From contig CALSRJ010000003.1 in the NCBI GenBank assembly GCA_943788725.1, positions 434,001 through 498,000 of the forward strand: a stretch of DNA of 64,000 nt, given 5' to 3'. Numbering within the stretch: the first letter of the stretch is position 1; each line of letters starts with the position of its first letter. Made by a program: the position numbers and the translations under genes. Under the pieces are notes generated by a model, which was not told the origin of the DNA, searched no databases, and worked only from the letters and a program-made list of their open reading frames with translations. This document shows, in pieces, positions 18,261 through 30,383 of the stretch. This DNA is from an uncultured Flavobacteriales bacterium (GTDB lineage: Bacteria > Bacteroidota > Bacteroidia > Flavobacteriales_G > Salibacteraceae).

Positions 18261-19304
18261 ATGAGAGAAAACATCCTGCGTCTGCTCATGGAGCTTTTTG
18301 CCATCATTGGTGAAGCCCATCCGGAAAAAGCCTTGGCACGCCGCAAGATGGAGGAAGAATTTCTCAGGCAGACCCTGAGCCTCGAGAAGGCCATGGAGTT
18401 CCTTGCGCTCTACGATCCCTTTGTGTTGGGATACCATACCACTGAAAGTGCGCTCGAAGACCGTCAAACCCGCGCAGCTGAAATCTGCGCAGAACTCAAC
18501 CGTACGCTTACCCAAAAGCAAAAGACGGTTGTCCTTGTCCGCCTGATCCAATACTTATTCATAGATCCCAAGCCTGCGACAGAAGAGGCTGCCTTTTTGC
18601 AGGTGATCCAACGCGCCTTGCGGATTGAAGACGGGGAATTTCAGTTGTTATTGCAGCTGATTACCGACATCGATCAATTTCGTGGCGCTGGCGCTTTGAT
18701 CGTTGGTGGCGACCAAGAGGTGCCGCCTGAGGGTGTGAAGTCTCTCAAACGAAAAGAGCTCAAGGGAAGGCTTCATTTCGCCTTTGTGCAGAGTGCGGAT
18801 TTCTATTTTCTGCGCTACATCGGCAATGAGGACTTAGAGCTCAGTGGCATTCCCATTAAAAGCCATGAGGTCTACATCTTTTCGCCAGGAGCTACCGTGC
18901 GCGGTCCCCTGATCAACCCCGTCTACTTCAGCGATGTGGTTGACCGGTTTTTAGACAAGGAATTGAAGGAATCCATCACCTATCGCGTGGAGGATATTAC
19001 CTGTCATTTTTCAAGTGGAAAGCAAGGCCTTCACCCGCTGAGTTTCGTAGAAAAATCTGGATCATTGGTGGGAATCATGGGCGGGTCAGGTGCAGGAAAG
19101 TCCACCTTACTCAACGTGCTCAATGGCAGTGCTTCTCCTTCTGCGGGAAGCGTTAAAATCAACGGACTCAATCTTCACACCCAAGCTTCAGAATTGGAAG
19201 GGGTAGTAGGGTTCGTTTCTCAGAGCGACCTGTTGATGGAAGACCTCACGGTCTTTCAGAACCTCTATTTCAGCGCAACTGTGCTTGGCGGAACTCAAGG
19301 ATGA
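18261..19304 (+). pseudogene. ABC transporter (ABCG type), N-terminal part, frameshifted
   Basis: First part of a roughly 1000-residue transporter. Residues 1-140 form a helical TerB-like region, 150-235 an FHA/beta-rich region (LHFAFVQSADFYFLRYIG), and from 250 the ABC ATPase begins with Walker A GGSGAGKST and Q-loop GFVSQSD. The frame runs into a stop (TGA 19302-19304) after LYFSATVLGGTQG, while the expected continuation (signature SGGQ, Walker B) is in the next frame. The junction is about 19275-19279. A single-base insertion or two-base deletion accounts for it. Either a real broken gene or a sequence error; see findings. Confidence 0.85.
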
Positions 19305-21234
19305 AGAAATTCGTGAGCGGGTGGACTCGGTGTTGAGTGATTTAGGACTGTTTGAAGCCAAAGACCTCAGGGTGGGCAGTCCACTGGATAAAATCATCAG
19401 CGGAGGACAGCGCAAGCGACTCAACATTGCATTGGAATTGATCCGTGAGCCAGGTGTGCTTTTCCTCGATGAACCAACCTCGGGCCTTTCGTCCCGAGAC
19501 AGTGAGGTCATCATCGACCTGTTGAAGTCATTGGCGTTAAAGGGAAAGTTGGTATTTGTGGTCATCCATCAACCTTCTTCGCAAATCTTTAAGGTATTTG
19601 ACCGCCTCCTCTTATTGGATCAAGGCGGCTACCCTGTATACCTGGGGAATCCGGTGGATGCCATCATCCATTTCAAGCACGCTACACATCAGATCAATCC
19701 AGACATTGGCGAATGCAATTGCTGCGGAAACGTAAACCCCGAGCAGATCTTTTCGATCATCGAAGCGCGCCTTTTAGACGAGCGTGGACTTCCTACAGGA
19801 GAGCGTAGGTTTACGGCGAAGGAGTGGAATCAATATTACCTTGAACATCAAGCCGCGGTCATTCCATCGGAGCAGGTTTTGAAGGATCGCTATGAAAACG
19901 AGTACAGAAAGCCAGGCTTATTGGCTCAATTTGGTGTGTTTGTAAAGCGGGACATTCTTTCCAAACTCAACAACAAGCAGTACTTGCTCATCACCTTGCT
20001 CGAAGCACCGGTATTGGCCTTTATCTTAACCTTCCTGACGCGCTATCAGCGTCCGGGAATGGAATACTCGTTTCAAGACAATCGGAATCTAGTCGCCTAT
20101 GTCTTCATGAGCGTCATCGTCGCTTTGTTCTTAGGTCTGATGATCAGTGCAGAAGAAATCTTCAAGGACAGAAAGATCCTCAAACGAGAGCGCTTTCTCA
20201 ACCTTAGCAAGGGGGCATACCTGTGGAGTAAGATTGTCATCATGCTGTTGATTTCTGCTATACAGTCTTTCCTTTTTGCGGGTTTGGGCAATTGGATCAT
20301 GGGATTTTCCGAGTTGTATTTCGAGTATTGGTTGATGCTCTTCGTCATGTCGCTGTATGCCAATGCACTCGGATTGAATATTTCTTCAGCTTTCAAGAGT
20401 GCGGTGACCATTTATATCCTCATTCCATTTCTCATCATTCCGCAGCTGTTGTTGAGTGGGATTCTGGTCAAGTTTGATGAATTGAACCCAATCATGGCCG
20501 CGCGCAGTGTTGTTCCCGTGCCAGGTGAGGTGATGGGCACGCGATGGGCATTGGAGGGGTTGATGGTGGAATTGTACAAGGAAAACGGATATGAAAAGAA
20601 CTTCTACGAGATTGAAAAGGCCAAGGAAGAGATGAATTACAGGCGTGTGTTTTGGTTCAATGAAATGAAAACATTGCTGAAAGATGCGAAAGCAGGTGAT
20701 GAAGCCGCGTATTCCTTACTGGTTTCAGAATTCGGTCGTGTAGGTGAGGAAGGTATTACCTCAGCTGCCTTGGATGATGGCACAGCGGTCCAACGATTGG
20801 ATGCCTTGCGTTCTGAATTCTCCAAGGAATACCAAAAGGAGGAAGAAAAGTTGGATCAAGCGTTTGAAAAGCTTGCCATTGGCGCGGATCCTGATGCCTA
20901 TTGGTCCAGACAGAAAGGCTTGTATTTCAATGATCGCTTGGCTGACTTGGTATTGAATAAGGATGAGATCGCTGATCGCATTTACCAGGAGAAAGGCGCC
21001 TTGCATTCAGGGCAGAACGCGGTGTACATGGACCCACCCGAGGGCCAATTCTTGCGCGCACATTTCTATGCACCCCGGAAATTCCTTTTCGGAAACTACT
21101 ACGATACCTATTGGGTCAACGTGTTGGTCATTTTGTCCATGACCGTACTGCTCTATATCGCCCTGTATTTTGAATGGTTGGAACGAGGAGTCCGTTTCCT
21201 TGAGCAGCTGTCTCACCGACGAAAGGGCAACTGA
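19285..21234 (+). pseudogene. ABC transporter (ABCG type), C-terminal part with permease
   Basis: Continuation of the split transporter in the +1 frame; the nominal start TTG 19285 is only where the frame becomes usable. It carries the ABC signature SGGQRKRLNIALELI, Walker B VLFLDEPTSGLSS, the H-loop VIHQPSS, a linker with a Cys-rich ECNCCGN motif (about 143-149), then about six membrane segments of an ABC-2 permease between residues 230 and 400 plus one near 620, with a large periplasmic or coiled-coil insertion (about 430-600, EKAKEEMNYRR, KEYQKEEEKLDQAFEKL). Substrate unknown. All motifs downstream of the junction are intact, as expected for a gene broken only recently or by error. Confidence 0.85.
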
Positions 21235-21434
21235 TTACTGCACTTCCAGCGCACTCTAGGATGCTTTTGCGGCGTTGATCCATGGATTTACCTGGACATT
21301 GTTCGGTAAGAACCGTATGCTTTTTTCGTTCTGAAGTACATCAACACAAGCGGGTTGATAATTACAACCTGCCTGTCCTGAGGTGCCCCAAGGCTAACGG
21401 TACATTAGCATATTCCTAAAAACTGTTTGAATTC

Positions 21435-24400
21435 GTGCGATACGTCAAATTCCTTCTCATCGCCCTGATTCTTCTGCCCGCCGCCACAGTGGGACAGATG
21501 ACCATGGCCTACGACAACGATTTCCTCACCTATAATCGGGGGTTGGAGTTATTCCATAAACAGCAATTTGGACCCGCCAAGGCGCAGTTCGAAGCGGCCA
21601 TTTCGACGGTTAAGAATGAACATTCTGAAGTAAGTGCCAATGCCCACTTCTATGTGGCAGCGTGTGCGTTGGAGCTTTTTCACAAGGATGCAGAGTATCT
21701 TTTGAAGGAATTCGTGCGAGATTACAGCACGAGTCCTCGCGTAACCGAAGCTTGGTTTATGCTTGGAAGCTACAACTACCGAAAAAAGGACTGGGAAGAC
21801 GCCATTGATTATTTCGATGAAATCCAAGCCAGTGATTTGGCGGAGCCGGGGCGAAGTGAATATCTATTCAAGAAAGGGTACAGCTATTTTCAAGAAGAAC
21901 GGTACGACGAGGCCGCCGATCAGTTCTTCCAAATGAAGGATCAATTCTCGGTTTACTACGCTCCGGGCGTCTACTATTTCGCCCACATAAACTACGAGCA
22001 AGGTAATTACGCCACGGCATTGAAATCCTTCAAGAGCCTAGAAGGACATCCGCAGTTTGGTGAGGTGATTCCCTACTACATCGTTCAGATTTATCATTTC
22101 CAAAAGGAGTACGACAACCTCGTGGCCTATGGAACGCCATTCCTGGGCAAGGATGGAGTGAAGCGCAAGGCAGAAATCTCTCGACTCGTGGGGGAGGCGT
22201 TGTACAACAAAAGCGAGTACGCTGAAGCTGCTCCATTCCTGGAAGAATTCATGGCGAGTCGCCTACCGAAGCAAAGCCAAGATTATTACGTGCTGGGCTA
22301 CGCATACTATAGAAGCAATCAGTATGACAAAGCCGCCGAACAGTTCTCAAAGATCTCTTACAGCGATGATGCGGTTGGGCAGAATGCTGCCTATCACTTG
22401 GGAGAAACGTATCTGAAGGCAGGGAAGAAATCATACGCACGCAATGCATACCGATCGGCTTCTCGTCTCGACTTTCTTCCTGCGCTGAAAGAGGATGCGC
22501 TTTACAAATACGCACAGCTTTGCTACGAGCTGAGTTATGATCCTTATGATGGTGCCATCGCCGCTTTTAAGGAGTACATCGACACCTATCCAGAGAATGG
22601 GCGCACCAAGGACGCCTTTGATTACTTGGTGAACATATACTTGACTTCCAATAACTACGACGCTGCGCTTTCAAGCATTGAAGAATATGAGGACCCTGAC
22701 ATTCGCTTGAAAGAAGCGTATCAGCGCATCGCTTTCAATAAGGGTGTATCCCTTTATCAAGACCGCATGCTCGAAGATGCAATGAAGTTTTTTGATCGGT
22801 CATTGAAATACCCTCAAAGCAAAACCATTACCGCTGAGGCCAACTATTGGAAGGCCGAAGCATTCTATTACAAAGGCGATTACAAGGAGGCGGTAAAGCA
22901 TTATGAAACGTTCATTTACACTCCGGGGGCGGCCTTAACGCCGTATTTTAATTTAGCCAACTACAACATCGGCTATGCCTATTTCCAACAGGATAAGTTC
23001 ATCGAGGCGCCTTCTTGGTTTCGTCGATTCACCTCGTACAGCAAAGAAAAAGACAAGGTCAAATTGACGGATGCTAACCTTCGGATTGGCGACTGCTACT
23101 TCATGTTGACCCAATACCCGGCTGCGATGGATTATTACGCCATGGCAGTGAAGTTGGGAGGTTCTGATCCCGACTATGCCTTGTATCAAACAGCGATGAC
23201 CCATGGTTTGCTCAACGACCTGAAGGCCAAGATCGCATCGCTGAAAAAATTGACGGATGCTTACCCTGATTCTCGCTACCTAGATGCTGCGCATTACGAG
23301 ACGGGGCGGGCAAACATTCGACTTGGAAAGCAGGATGAAGCGCTTGCGAGCCTTCAAAAGGTGGTGGATGATTTCCCTGGGAGTAGCTATGTGCGAAAAG
23401 CATTGGTGAGCATTGGTCAGACGTATTACAACAGTGAAAAAGACGATGAAGCACTGGGAATTTTCATGCGCATCATTTCAGATTATCCTACCTATGAGGA
23501 TACTCGGGAGGCACTCATCGGCGTACAAAATATTTATTCCGACCGAGGAAAAGTAGACGAGTACGAGAAGTTGATCGCATCACTTGAATACGTCAACATT
23601 TCTGACATGGCATTGGACAGCATCAATTACGAAGCCGCCGAGAACCAATATTTCAATGGCCAGTGCAAAGAAGCAGTGGTAGCATTCAACAAGTACCTCA
23701 GTCGATTTGAGAAGGGAATCTTCGCTTTGAATGCAAAGTTCTACCGTTCGGAGTGTATGTATAAGATGGGGCAGAAGAAAGAAGCCTTGGGGGATTATGA
23801 GTTTGTTGCCAATCAACCGAAGAATCGGTTCTCTGAATCGGCTTTGGTAAAGGCTGCCCGCATCAATTTTGCAAACAACAATTACCCAGACGCCTTAGCG
23901 TATTATCGCCGACTGAGCTTGCTGGGTGAGTACAAGGACAACCTCCAAGAATCAGAGATTGGTCAAATGCGGTGTAACTATCAGTTGAACAACTACCAAG
24001 GATCCATCGCCAATGCAATCATCGCCCTAGAGGACGAGAAGATCGACGAGAACGTGAAGAACGAGGCCAACCTGATCATCGCGAAGTCTAATTTGAAATT
24101 GGAAAGTCCCAAGGAGGCAGGTAGGTACTTGGTCAAGGTAGTTGCAAACGGAGCTCCTTCTCAGGCGGCTGAGGCAATGTACCTCCAAGCGAGGATTCAG
24201 TTCAACCAGGATTCATTGGATTCAACGGAAGCATTGGTGTTCTCGCTGGTTGAGCGCTATCAAACCCAATCGTTTTGGTTGGGGAAGAGCCTGTTGTTGC
24301 TCACGGATGTATACATGACCCGAGGGGATTTATTCCAAGCCAAGGCTACGTTGAACAGCGTGCTGGACAATTACATGAAAGAGGACGAAGTGAAGCAAAT

Positions 24401-24563
24401 GGCGCGTGAGAAGCTCGCTACCATTGAAGAATTGGAATCTGCTTCGGACGAAGAAGAAGCGCCGGAGCTCGAGATCAATTTCCAACAGGACGGAGGAATG
24501 GATCAGCCCGAAGAAACAGAAGAAGAAAATGAAGCACCAAATAACGAGCTCGATGAAGAATAA
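21435..24563 (+). CDS. Large periplasmic TPR protein
   Basis: 1042 aa starting at GTG 21435. Signal peptide MRYVKFLLIALILLPAATVG then about 20 or more tetratricopeptide-type repeats through residue 990 (recurrent patterns YDEAADQFFQMKD, EYAEAAPFLEEF, KDDEALGIFMRII) and an acidic C-terminal tail rich in Glu (ESASDEEEAPELE). Such long solenoid proteins act as scaffolds in the periplasm. Its last 11 bp overlap the next gene, a beta-barrel-like protein, a pairing that suggests a joint envelope complex (inference). No enzymatic domain seen. Confidence 0.9.
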   Translation: MRYVKFLLIALILLPAATVGQMTMAYDNDFLTYNRGLELFHKQQFGPAKAQFEAAISTVKNEHSEVSANAHFYVAACALELFHKDAEYLLKEFVRDYSTSPRVTEAWFMLGSYNYRKKDWEDAIDYFDEIQASDLAEPGRSEYLFKKGYSYFQEERYDEAADQFFQMKDQFSVYYAPGVYYFAHINYEQGNYATALKSFKSLEGHPQFGEVIPYYIVQIYHFQKEYDNLVAYGTPFLGKDGVKRKAEISRLVGEALYNKSEYAEAAPFLEEFMASRLPKQSQDYYVLGYAYYRSNQYDKAAEQFSKISYSDDAVGQNAAYHLGETYLKAGKKSYARNAYRSASRLDFLPALKEDALYKYAQLCYELSYDPYDGAIAAFKEYIDTYPENGRTKDAFDYLVNIYLTSNNYDAALSSIEEYEDPDIRLKEAYQRIAFNKGVSLYQDRMLEDAMKFFDRSLKYPQSKTITAEANYWKAEAFYYKGDYKEAVKHYETFIYTPGAALTPYFNLANYNIGYAYFQQDKFIEAPSWFRRFTSYSKEKDKVKLTDANLRIGDCYFMLTQYPAAMDYYAMAVKLGGSDPDYALYQTAMTHGLLNDLKAKIASLKKLTDAYPDSRYLDAAHYETGRANIRLGKQDEALASLQKVVDDFPGSSYVRKALVSIGQTYYNSEKDDEALGIFMRIISDYPTYEDTREALIGVQNIYSDRGKVDEYEKLIASLEYVNISDMALDSINYEAAENQYFNGQCKEAVVAFNKYLSRFEKGIFALNAKFYRSECMYKMGQKKEALGDYEFVANQPKNRFSESALVKAARINFANNNYPDALAYYRRLSLLGEYKDNLQESEIGQMRCNYQLNNYQGSIANAIIALEDEKIDENVKNEANLIIAKSNLKLESPKEAGRYLVKVVANGAPSQAAEAMYLQARIQFNQDSLDSTEALVFSLVERYQTQSFWLGKSLLLLTDVYMTRGDLFQAKATLNSVLDNYMKEDEVKQMAREKLATIEELESASDEEEAPELEINFQQDGGMDQPEETEEENEAPNNELDEE

Positions 24564-26367
24564 GAGCATATTGATACTGCTGGGCGCCATGCTCGTGGGC
24601 TGGGCTAGCCAAGCTCAAGTGAGTCGATCGGGACGTGAGGATACCATCAAGACTAGCCAGACCACGGTGTTTGAATATCGCCCAACCGTCAGTGACGCGA
24701 AGAAATTGGCGGAGTCGCCATCAACCATTGATACGGTATTGCAAAAGCCTGAGGCGCAGTTTGCATTTGAAACACAGCAACTCCAGACCACCTACACTCC
24801 TGACAGCATCAAAGCGGCCAAGATGAAGGGTGAGCCGCTCGATCCTCTCTATCGCAGCTTTGTGAAAGGTGGGCTGGGAAATGGCATCAACTATCTCTTT
24901 GATGGCTACGTAAACGCCCTTCGCTCACGCGATGGCGCACTGGGCCTGGAGGTGCATGGAAAAGGAACGCAGGGTGTGTTGACCGATCTACCTCCCGCGC
25001 CTTACAATCGTTGGAACACGGCACTTTCAGCGAAACGATTTCTCAAGAAACATCAATTGACAGGCGCCGCCGGCTACGATCGTGAACGAGTGCAGCTCTA
25101 TGGTTACACCTACAACGATACCATCATCGCTCCTTACTTCATAGAATACCAGGGCGATGAGGATGTATTCCGACAAGTCTACACTGAAATTTTTGCCAAC
25201 GTAGGGGTGAAGAGCTTCTACACGGATTCATCCAAGATCAACCACAGCGCTGATGTGCACTATGATTATTTCTTTGATCGCAACGCGGCGAATCAAGAAC
25301 ACAATGTGCGTTTCGACGGTCGCTTATCCCGTTACTTAAACGGTCATTTGGGTAGCTTGGATGCCATGGTAGATATGAATGCAGTAGATTACGTCGAGCA
25401 GTTTTATTCGCATCGCTACGATACCGTTGCAGAGCAGCGCTCCAATGTGCTGGTCGGACTGACGCCTAAATTCACCACCCAAGCGAAAAAATTCAGGGTT
25501 GAAGTAGGGCTGAAATTCCAGATGAGCCTGCAGTCGAATCAAACGGATATTCGGCTCTATCCAGACGTCTATGCCAAGTATAACTTGGTCAAGGAGATCA
25601 TCATTCCCTATGCAGGCGTGACGGGCGGATTGCAGCGAAATAATTTGAACAACTTGACAGAGCAGAATCCATTCCTCTGGACCGGATTGACGGTTTTGCG
25701 CAATACGGATAGGGAATACCATGCTTACGGAGGTTTCAGAGGAGCTGTTTCCCAGCGCTTCACGTACAACCTGCATGCAGGTCAATACAAAGACCGCGAT
25801 GCACCCTTGTTCATCAATTACAATGCTTCTGGGTACAATCCAGGGTTGAATCCATTCGGTGTGAACTACTTTATTGCTGCATATGACACCATCACGACGT
25901 TTGAGATGGGAGGTGAATTGACGTACCGCATCGGAGAGCGTCTTCAGGTAGTGGGTTCAGGGGTGTATAGAAGATTCACCATGGTGCAGGAAGCCAAAGC
26001 GTGGCAGCGACCCAATTTTGAAGTCTCGGCCATGGGACTCTATCAGATCCAAGAACGAATCATCGTTAAAGCGGGTATCAACATTCTAGGTCCGCAAAGT
26101 GCAAAAGGACTCAAGGCATACGATCCGAACGACACGGAGTCTGTTGACTCTGAAGAAATCAATGGTCAATTATTCTCCGTGACCAGCACGCAGATCGATC
26201 CGATTTTCGACTTGAATGTAGGCCTTGAATACCGCTTGTCGGAGCAAATTTCGGGCTTCCTCAACATGCATAATTTGGTTGTTCAGCGATACCAGCGCTG
26301 GAACAATTACCCAGTGCAGCGATTCAACATCATGGGGGGCATCACCTATTCGTTTTGGAAGGAGTAA
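24553..26367 (+). CDS. Outer-membrane beta-barrel protein of unknown function
   Basis: 604 aa from ATG 24553, with signal peptide MKNKSILILLGAMLVGWASQ and a mature body rich in aromatic beta strands (LGLEVHGKGTQG, AYGGFRGAVSQRFTYNLHAG) that ends in a typical barrel tail, NIMGGITYSFWKE, with a terminal aromatic-containing strand. The longer open frame upstream of 24553 reads through the TPR gene and is basic non-coding sequence. No plug or TonB box is recognised, so it is not assigned as a TonB receptor. Overlaps the TPR gene by 11 bp, so translationally coupled. Confidence 0.82.
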   Translation: MKNKSILILLGAMLVGWASQAQVSRSGREDTIKTSQTTVFEYRPTVSDAKKLAESPSTIDTVLQKPEAQFAFETQQLQTTYTPDSIKAAKMKGEPLDPLYRSFVKGGLGNGINYLFDGYVNALRSRDGALGLEVHGKGTQGVLTDLPPAPYNRWNTALSAKRFLKKHQLTGAAGYDRERVQLYGYTYNDTIIAPYFIEYQGDEDVFRQVYTEIFANVGVKSFYTDSSKINHSADVHYDYFFDRNAANQEHNVRFDGRLSRYLNGHLGSLDAMVDMNAVDYVEQFYSHRYDTVAEQRSNVLVGLTPKFTTQAKKFRVEVGLKFQMSLQSNQTDIRLYPDVYAKYNLVKEIIIPYAGVTGGLQRNNLNNLTEQNPFLWTGLTVLRNTDREYHAYGGFRGAVSQRFTYNLHAGQYKDRDAPLFINYNASGYNPGLNPFGVNYFIAAYDTITTFEMGGELTYRIGERLQVVGSGVYRRFTMVQEAKAWQRPNFEVSAMGLYQIQERIIVKAGINILGPQSAKGLKAYDPNDTESVDSEEINGQLFSVTSTQIDPIFDLNVGLEYRLSEQISGFLNMHNLVVQRYQRWNNYPVQRFNIMGGITYSFWKE

Positions 26368-26397
26368 TCAACTGTTAATTGACTGTTGATAAAACCC

Positions 26398-26420
26398 GCG
26401 TAAAACTTAGTGTTTTACGC
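26398..26420 (+). terminator. Hairpin before gyrB
   Basis: GCGTAAAA (26398-26405) and TTTTACGC (26413-26420) are perfect inverted repeats with a 7-nt loop. A short TTTT run follows 2 bases later. Probably ends the barrel-gene transcript; the U-tract is weak. Confidence 0.5.
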
Positions 26421-26442
26421 CGTTTTCCCCTTCCAGCAGAGC

Positions 26443-26450
26443 TATATTTG
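26443..26450 (+). promoter_or_regulatory. -7 promoter box for gyrB
   Basis: TATATTTG, full match to TAnnTTTG, 22 bp before the gyrB ATG. Confidence 0.5.
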
Positions 26451-26451
26451 A

Positions 26452-28425
<1,974 letters not shown>

Positions 28426-28452
28426 CGATCATCATACCTATAGTTCAATAGA

Positions 28453-28486
28453 AAAGCCCCCAACGTTGGTTGAGGGCTTTTTCTTT
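28453..28486 (+). terminator. Intrinsic terminator after gyrB
   Basis: AAAAGCCCCCAAC pairs with GTTGAGGGCTTTTT around a GTTG loop, followed by further T residues. The A-run on the other side makes it usable from both strands, serving the convergent genes. Confidence 0.85.
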
Positions 28487-28527
28487 TATAATTGGTGCAG
28501 TTGGGCTTCGCCCATCTCATTAAGAGA

Positions 28528-29757
28528 TTACTGCATTACAGTTATTCTTCCTTTCAATTCTTGCTGCTCTCCGCACGCATCTTCAGCGATTACGCGGTAG
28601 ATGAATTGTTCGCCCCGCTGAGGGAGGTCGCCTGAGCCGGCAATGCTGCCATTCCAAGCACTTCCTTCGGTGGTTTCAAAGACCAAGGCGTTATCCTTAG
28701 CGCGGAATACCTGAATGGAGTGGGCGTTGCATTTCTCCAGTCCTACGGGTAACCAAGCATCGTTGTTTCCATCGTTGTTCGGACTGAAAGAATTCGGAAT
28801 ATAGATTTCCAATCCACCCTCAACATTGACAAGTATGTTTTGCTGACTTGTACAGCCATGTTCGTTCACAATGTGTACATCTGTGCTATAGGAGCCTCTC
28901 CCTAAGCGCACTTGTGAACTAGAACCGTTGATTTCTTGTTGCGCATTGGACCAAGTGTAGGTATTAGCCCCAGGGTCCGCCTTGAGTTGAACCGTTTGAC
29001 CAAAGCACTGATTGTTTCCTTCTACCGCAAAGGATAGAGCACCTTCAGGACGCTCATAGATTTGAATGACGCGCTTATTGGAGACGGATTTCCCATTTCC
29101 TCCTGAAAGCATCACTACCTCATGGTCTCCAGCGACATCAAACGTATATTCTGTGGCCGCACCTTCTAATACATGCACGCCATCTATGATCCACTTGATT
29201 GCTACACCAGCGTTCGATGCGGCTTTGAATTGAACGGTACTTCCTACGCATTGAATACCAATTGCGCGGAATGAAACTTGATCTGCAACTGCTTTGACCT
29301 CTGTTGGAGCATCCGTCGTATGCGGAGCAGAATTTTCTTTATAGGTTGGAGGTTGTTCTGAGGATGCCGTTTTCTCTGTGACGGGAGATAGCTCCATTTG
29401 AGTCACAGAAAGCTCGTGTATCAATTCAATCTCGTGTTCCTCTTGTGCGGTGTGTATGATAGCTGGAGCCGAAGGGTGACTTGGTACATCATCCTCCGTC
29501 ACAGCCGTTACTTCATGCCGCTCGGTAAGGTAGGAAACCGGATGCTCAGCTTCTCCGACCGGCATAATGCTAAGTACGGATACGATCACCGCTGTTACAG
29601 CAGAGCCAGCAATGAACGAAGGCATAAAGTTTACCTCGTTGCTGGTAGCTGAAGGCGCCTTGCCCAAAGAAGACTCAATGGCATCCCACATTCCGTGATC
29701 TACCGGGTAGTCTACCTGGTTGAGCTTATCAGCTATTATTTTATCAAATTCTTTCAT
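28528..29757 (-). CDS. Anti-sigma-like membrane protein with T9SS type B C-terminal domain
   Basis: 409 aa. Residues 1-35 (FDKIIADKLNQVDYPVDHGMWDAIE) match the short cytoplasmic N-terminal segment that Bacteroidota proteins encoded next to ECF sigma genes often carry; a single transmembrane helix follows at about 47-66; then a Pro/Glu/Thr linker (70-150), two Ig/PKD-like domains (about 160-310) and a gliding-motility type B sorting domain starting IYIPNSFSPNNDGNNDAWLP. There is no cleavable signal peptide. It starts 2 bp after the sigma factor gene, so cotranscribed. Likely role: membrane partner of the sigma factor with an external sensing or assembly domain (inference). Confidence 0.8.
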   Translation of the reverse strand: MKEFDKIIADKLNQVDYPVDHGMWDAIESSLGKAPSATSNEVNFMPSFIAGSAVTAVIVSVLSIMPVGEAEHPVSYLTERHEVTAVTEDDVPSHPSAPAIIHTAQEEHEIELIHELSVTQMELSPVTEKTASSEQPPTYKENSAPHTTDAPTEVKAVADQVSFRAIGIQCVGSTVQFKAASNAGVAIKWIIDGVHVLEGAATEYTFDVAGDHEVVMLSGGNGKSVSNKRVIQIYERPEGALSFAVEGNNQCFGQTVQLKADPGANTYTWSNAQQEINGSSSQVRLGRGSYSTDVHIVNEHGCTSQQNILVNVEGGLEIYIPNSFSPNNDGNNDAWLPVGLEKCNAHSIQVFRAKDNALVFETTEGSAWNGSIAGSGDLPQRGEQFIYRVIAEDACGEQQELKGRITVMQ

Positions 29758-29759
29758 TC

Positions 29760-30338
29760 CTAATCGCTTAATCTATCCACTAGCGGTTGTAGCATTTTTC
29801 TCAAATTCATCCTGGCCTTTGAGAGGTTCGATTTCGACGTTCCTACGCTGATATCGAGCATCTCGGCAATTTCATTGTGGTTGTATCCTTCCATTACGTA
29901 CAGGTTGAATATCGTTCGGTAAGCGGGAGAGAGTTGTTGTACTGCCTCCATCACCTCTGAAATTTGGATTTGGTTATAGATACTATCCTCGTCCAATTCA
30001 TCTTCGAGATCATCACCCAAGCGGTCGGTCAACTCGGAGTCAGTGACTACGGGTTTCACTTTTTTCCGCCTGTAATTATCGATGGCCGTATTGACCACAA
30101 TGCGTTTTATCCAGCCTTCAAAAGAACCATCACCTTTGTAATTCTCTATGCCCTTGAAAACCTTGATGAAACCGTTTTGGAGTAGATCCTTGGCTTCATC
30201 GGGATCGTCAGCGTAACGCATGCAGATTCCAAAAAGGCGTCCGTACATTTTAGAGAACACTTCCTTCTGAGAGGCATGACTGTCGTTCCTGCAACCTTCG
30301 ACCAGTTGCAGTTCTTCATGTCTATGCCATATTCCCAT
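29760..30338 (-). CDS. ECF-type RNA polymerase sigma factor
   Basis: 192 aa. Region 2 at about 25-95 with MYGRLFGICMRYADDPDEAK and GSFEGWIKRIVVNTAID; an acidic linker; region 4 at about 130-185 with LSPAYRTIFNLYVMEGYNHN, then EIAEMLDISVGTSKSNLSKA, the helix-turn-helix binding the -35-type element. It sits between a surface adhesin (45 bp upstream) and the anti-sigma-like protein (2 bp downstream), all on one strand, so its regulon probably includes this operon. The start ATG 30338 is preferred; the next Met in frame (MYGRLF) would remove part of region 2. Confidence 0.92.
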   Translation of the reverse strand: MGIWHRHEELQLVEGCRNDSHASQKEVFSKMYGRLFGICMRYADDPDEAKDLLQNGFIKVFKGIENYKGDGSFEGWIKRIVVNTAIDNYRRKKVKPVVTDSELTDRLGDDLEDELDEDSIYNQIQISEVMEAVQQLSPAYRTIFNLYVMEGYNHNEIAEMLDISVGTSKSNLSKARMNLRKMLQPLVDRLSD

Positions 30339-30383
30339 CTGGTTACTATTGGACGCTTGAATGTGTGGAGGTTGCCTGCAATT

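Noticed and set aside
21235-21434. 200-bp gap searched for a small gene or RNA
   Set aside because: No convincing frame, hairpin with U-tract or -7 box was seen; left as intergenic.
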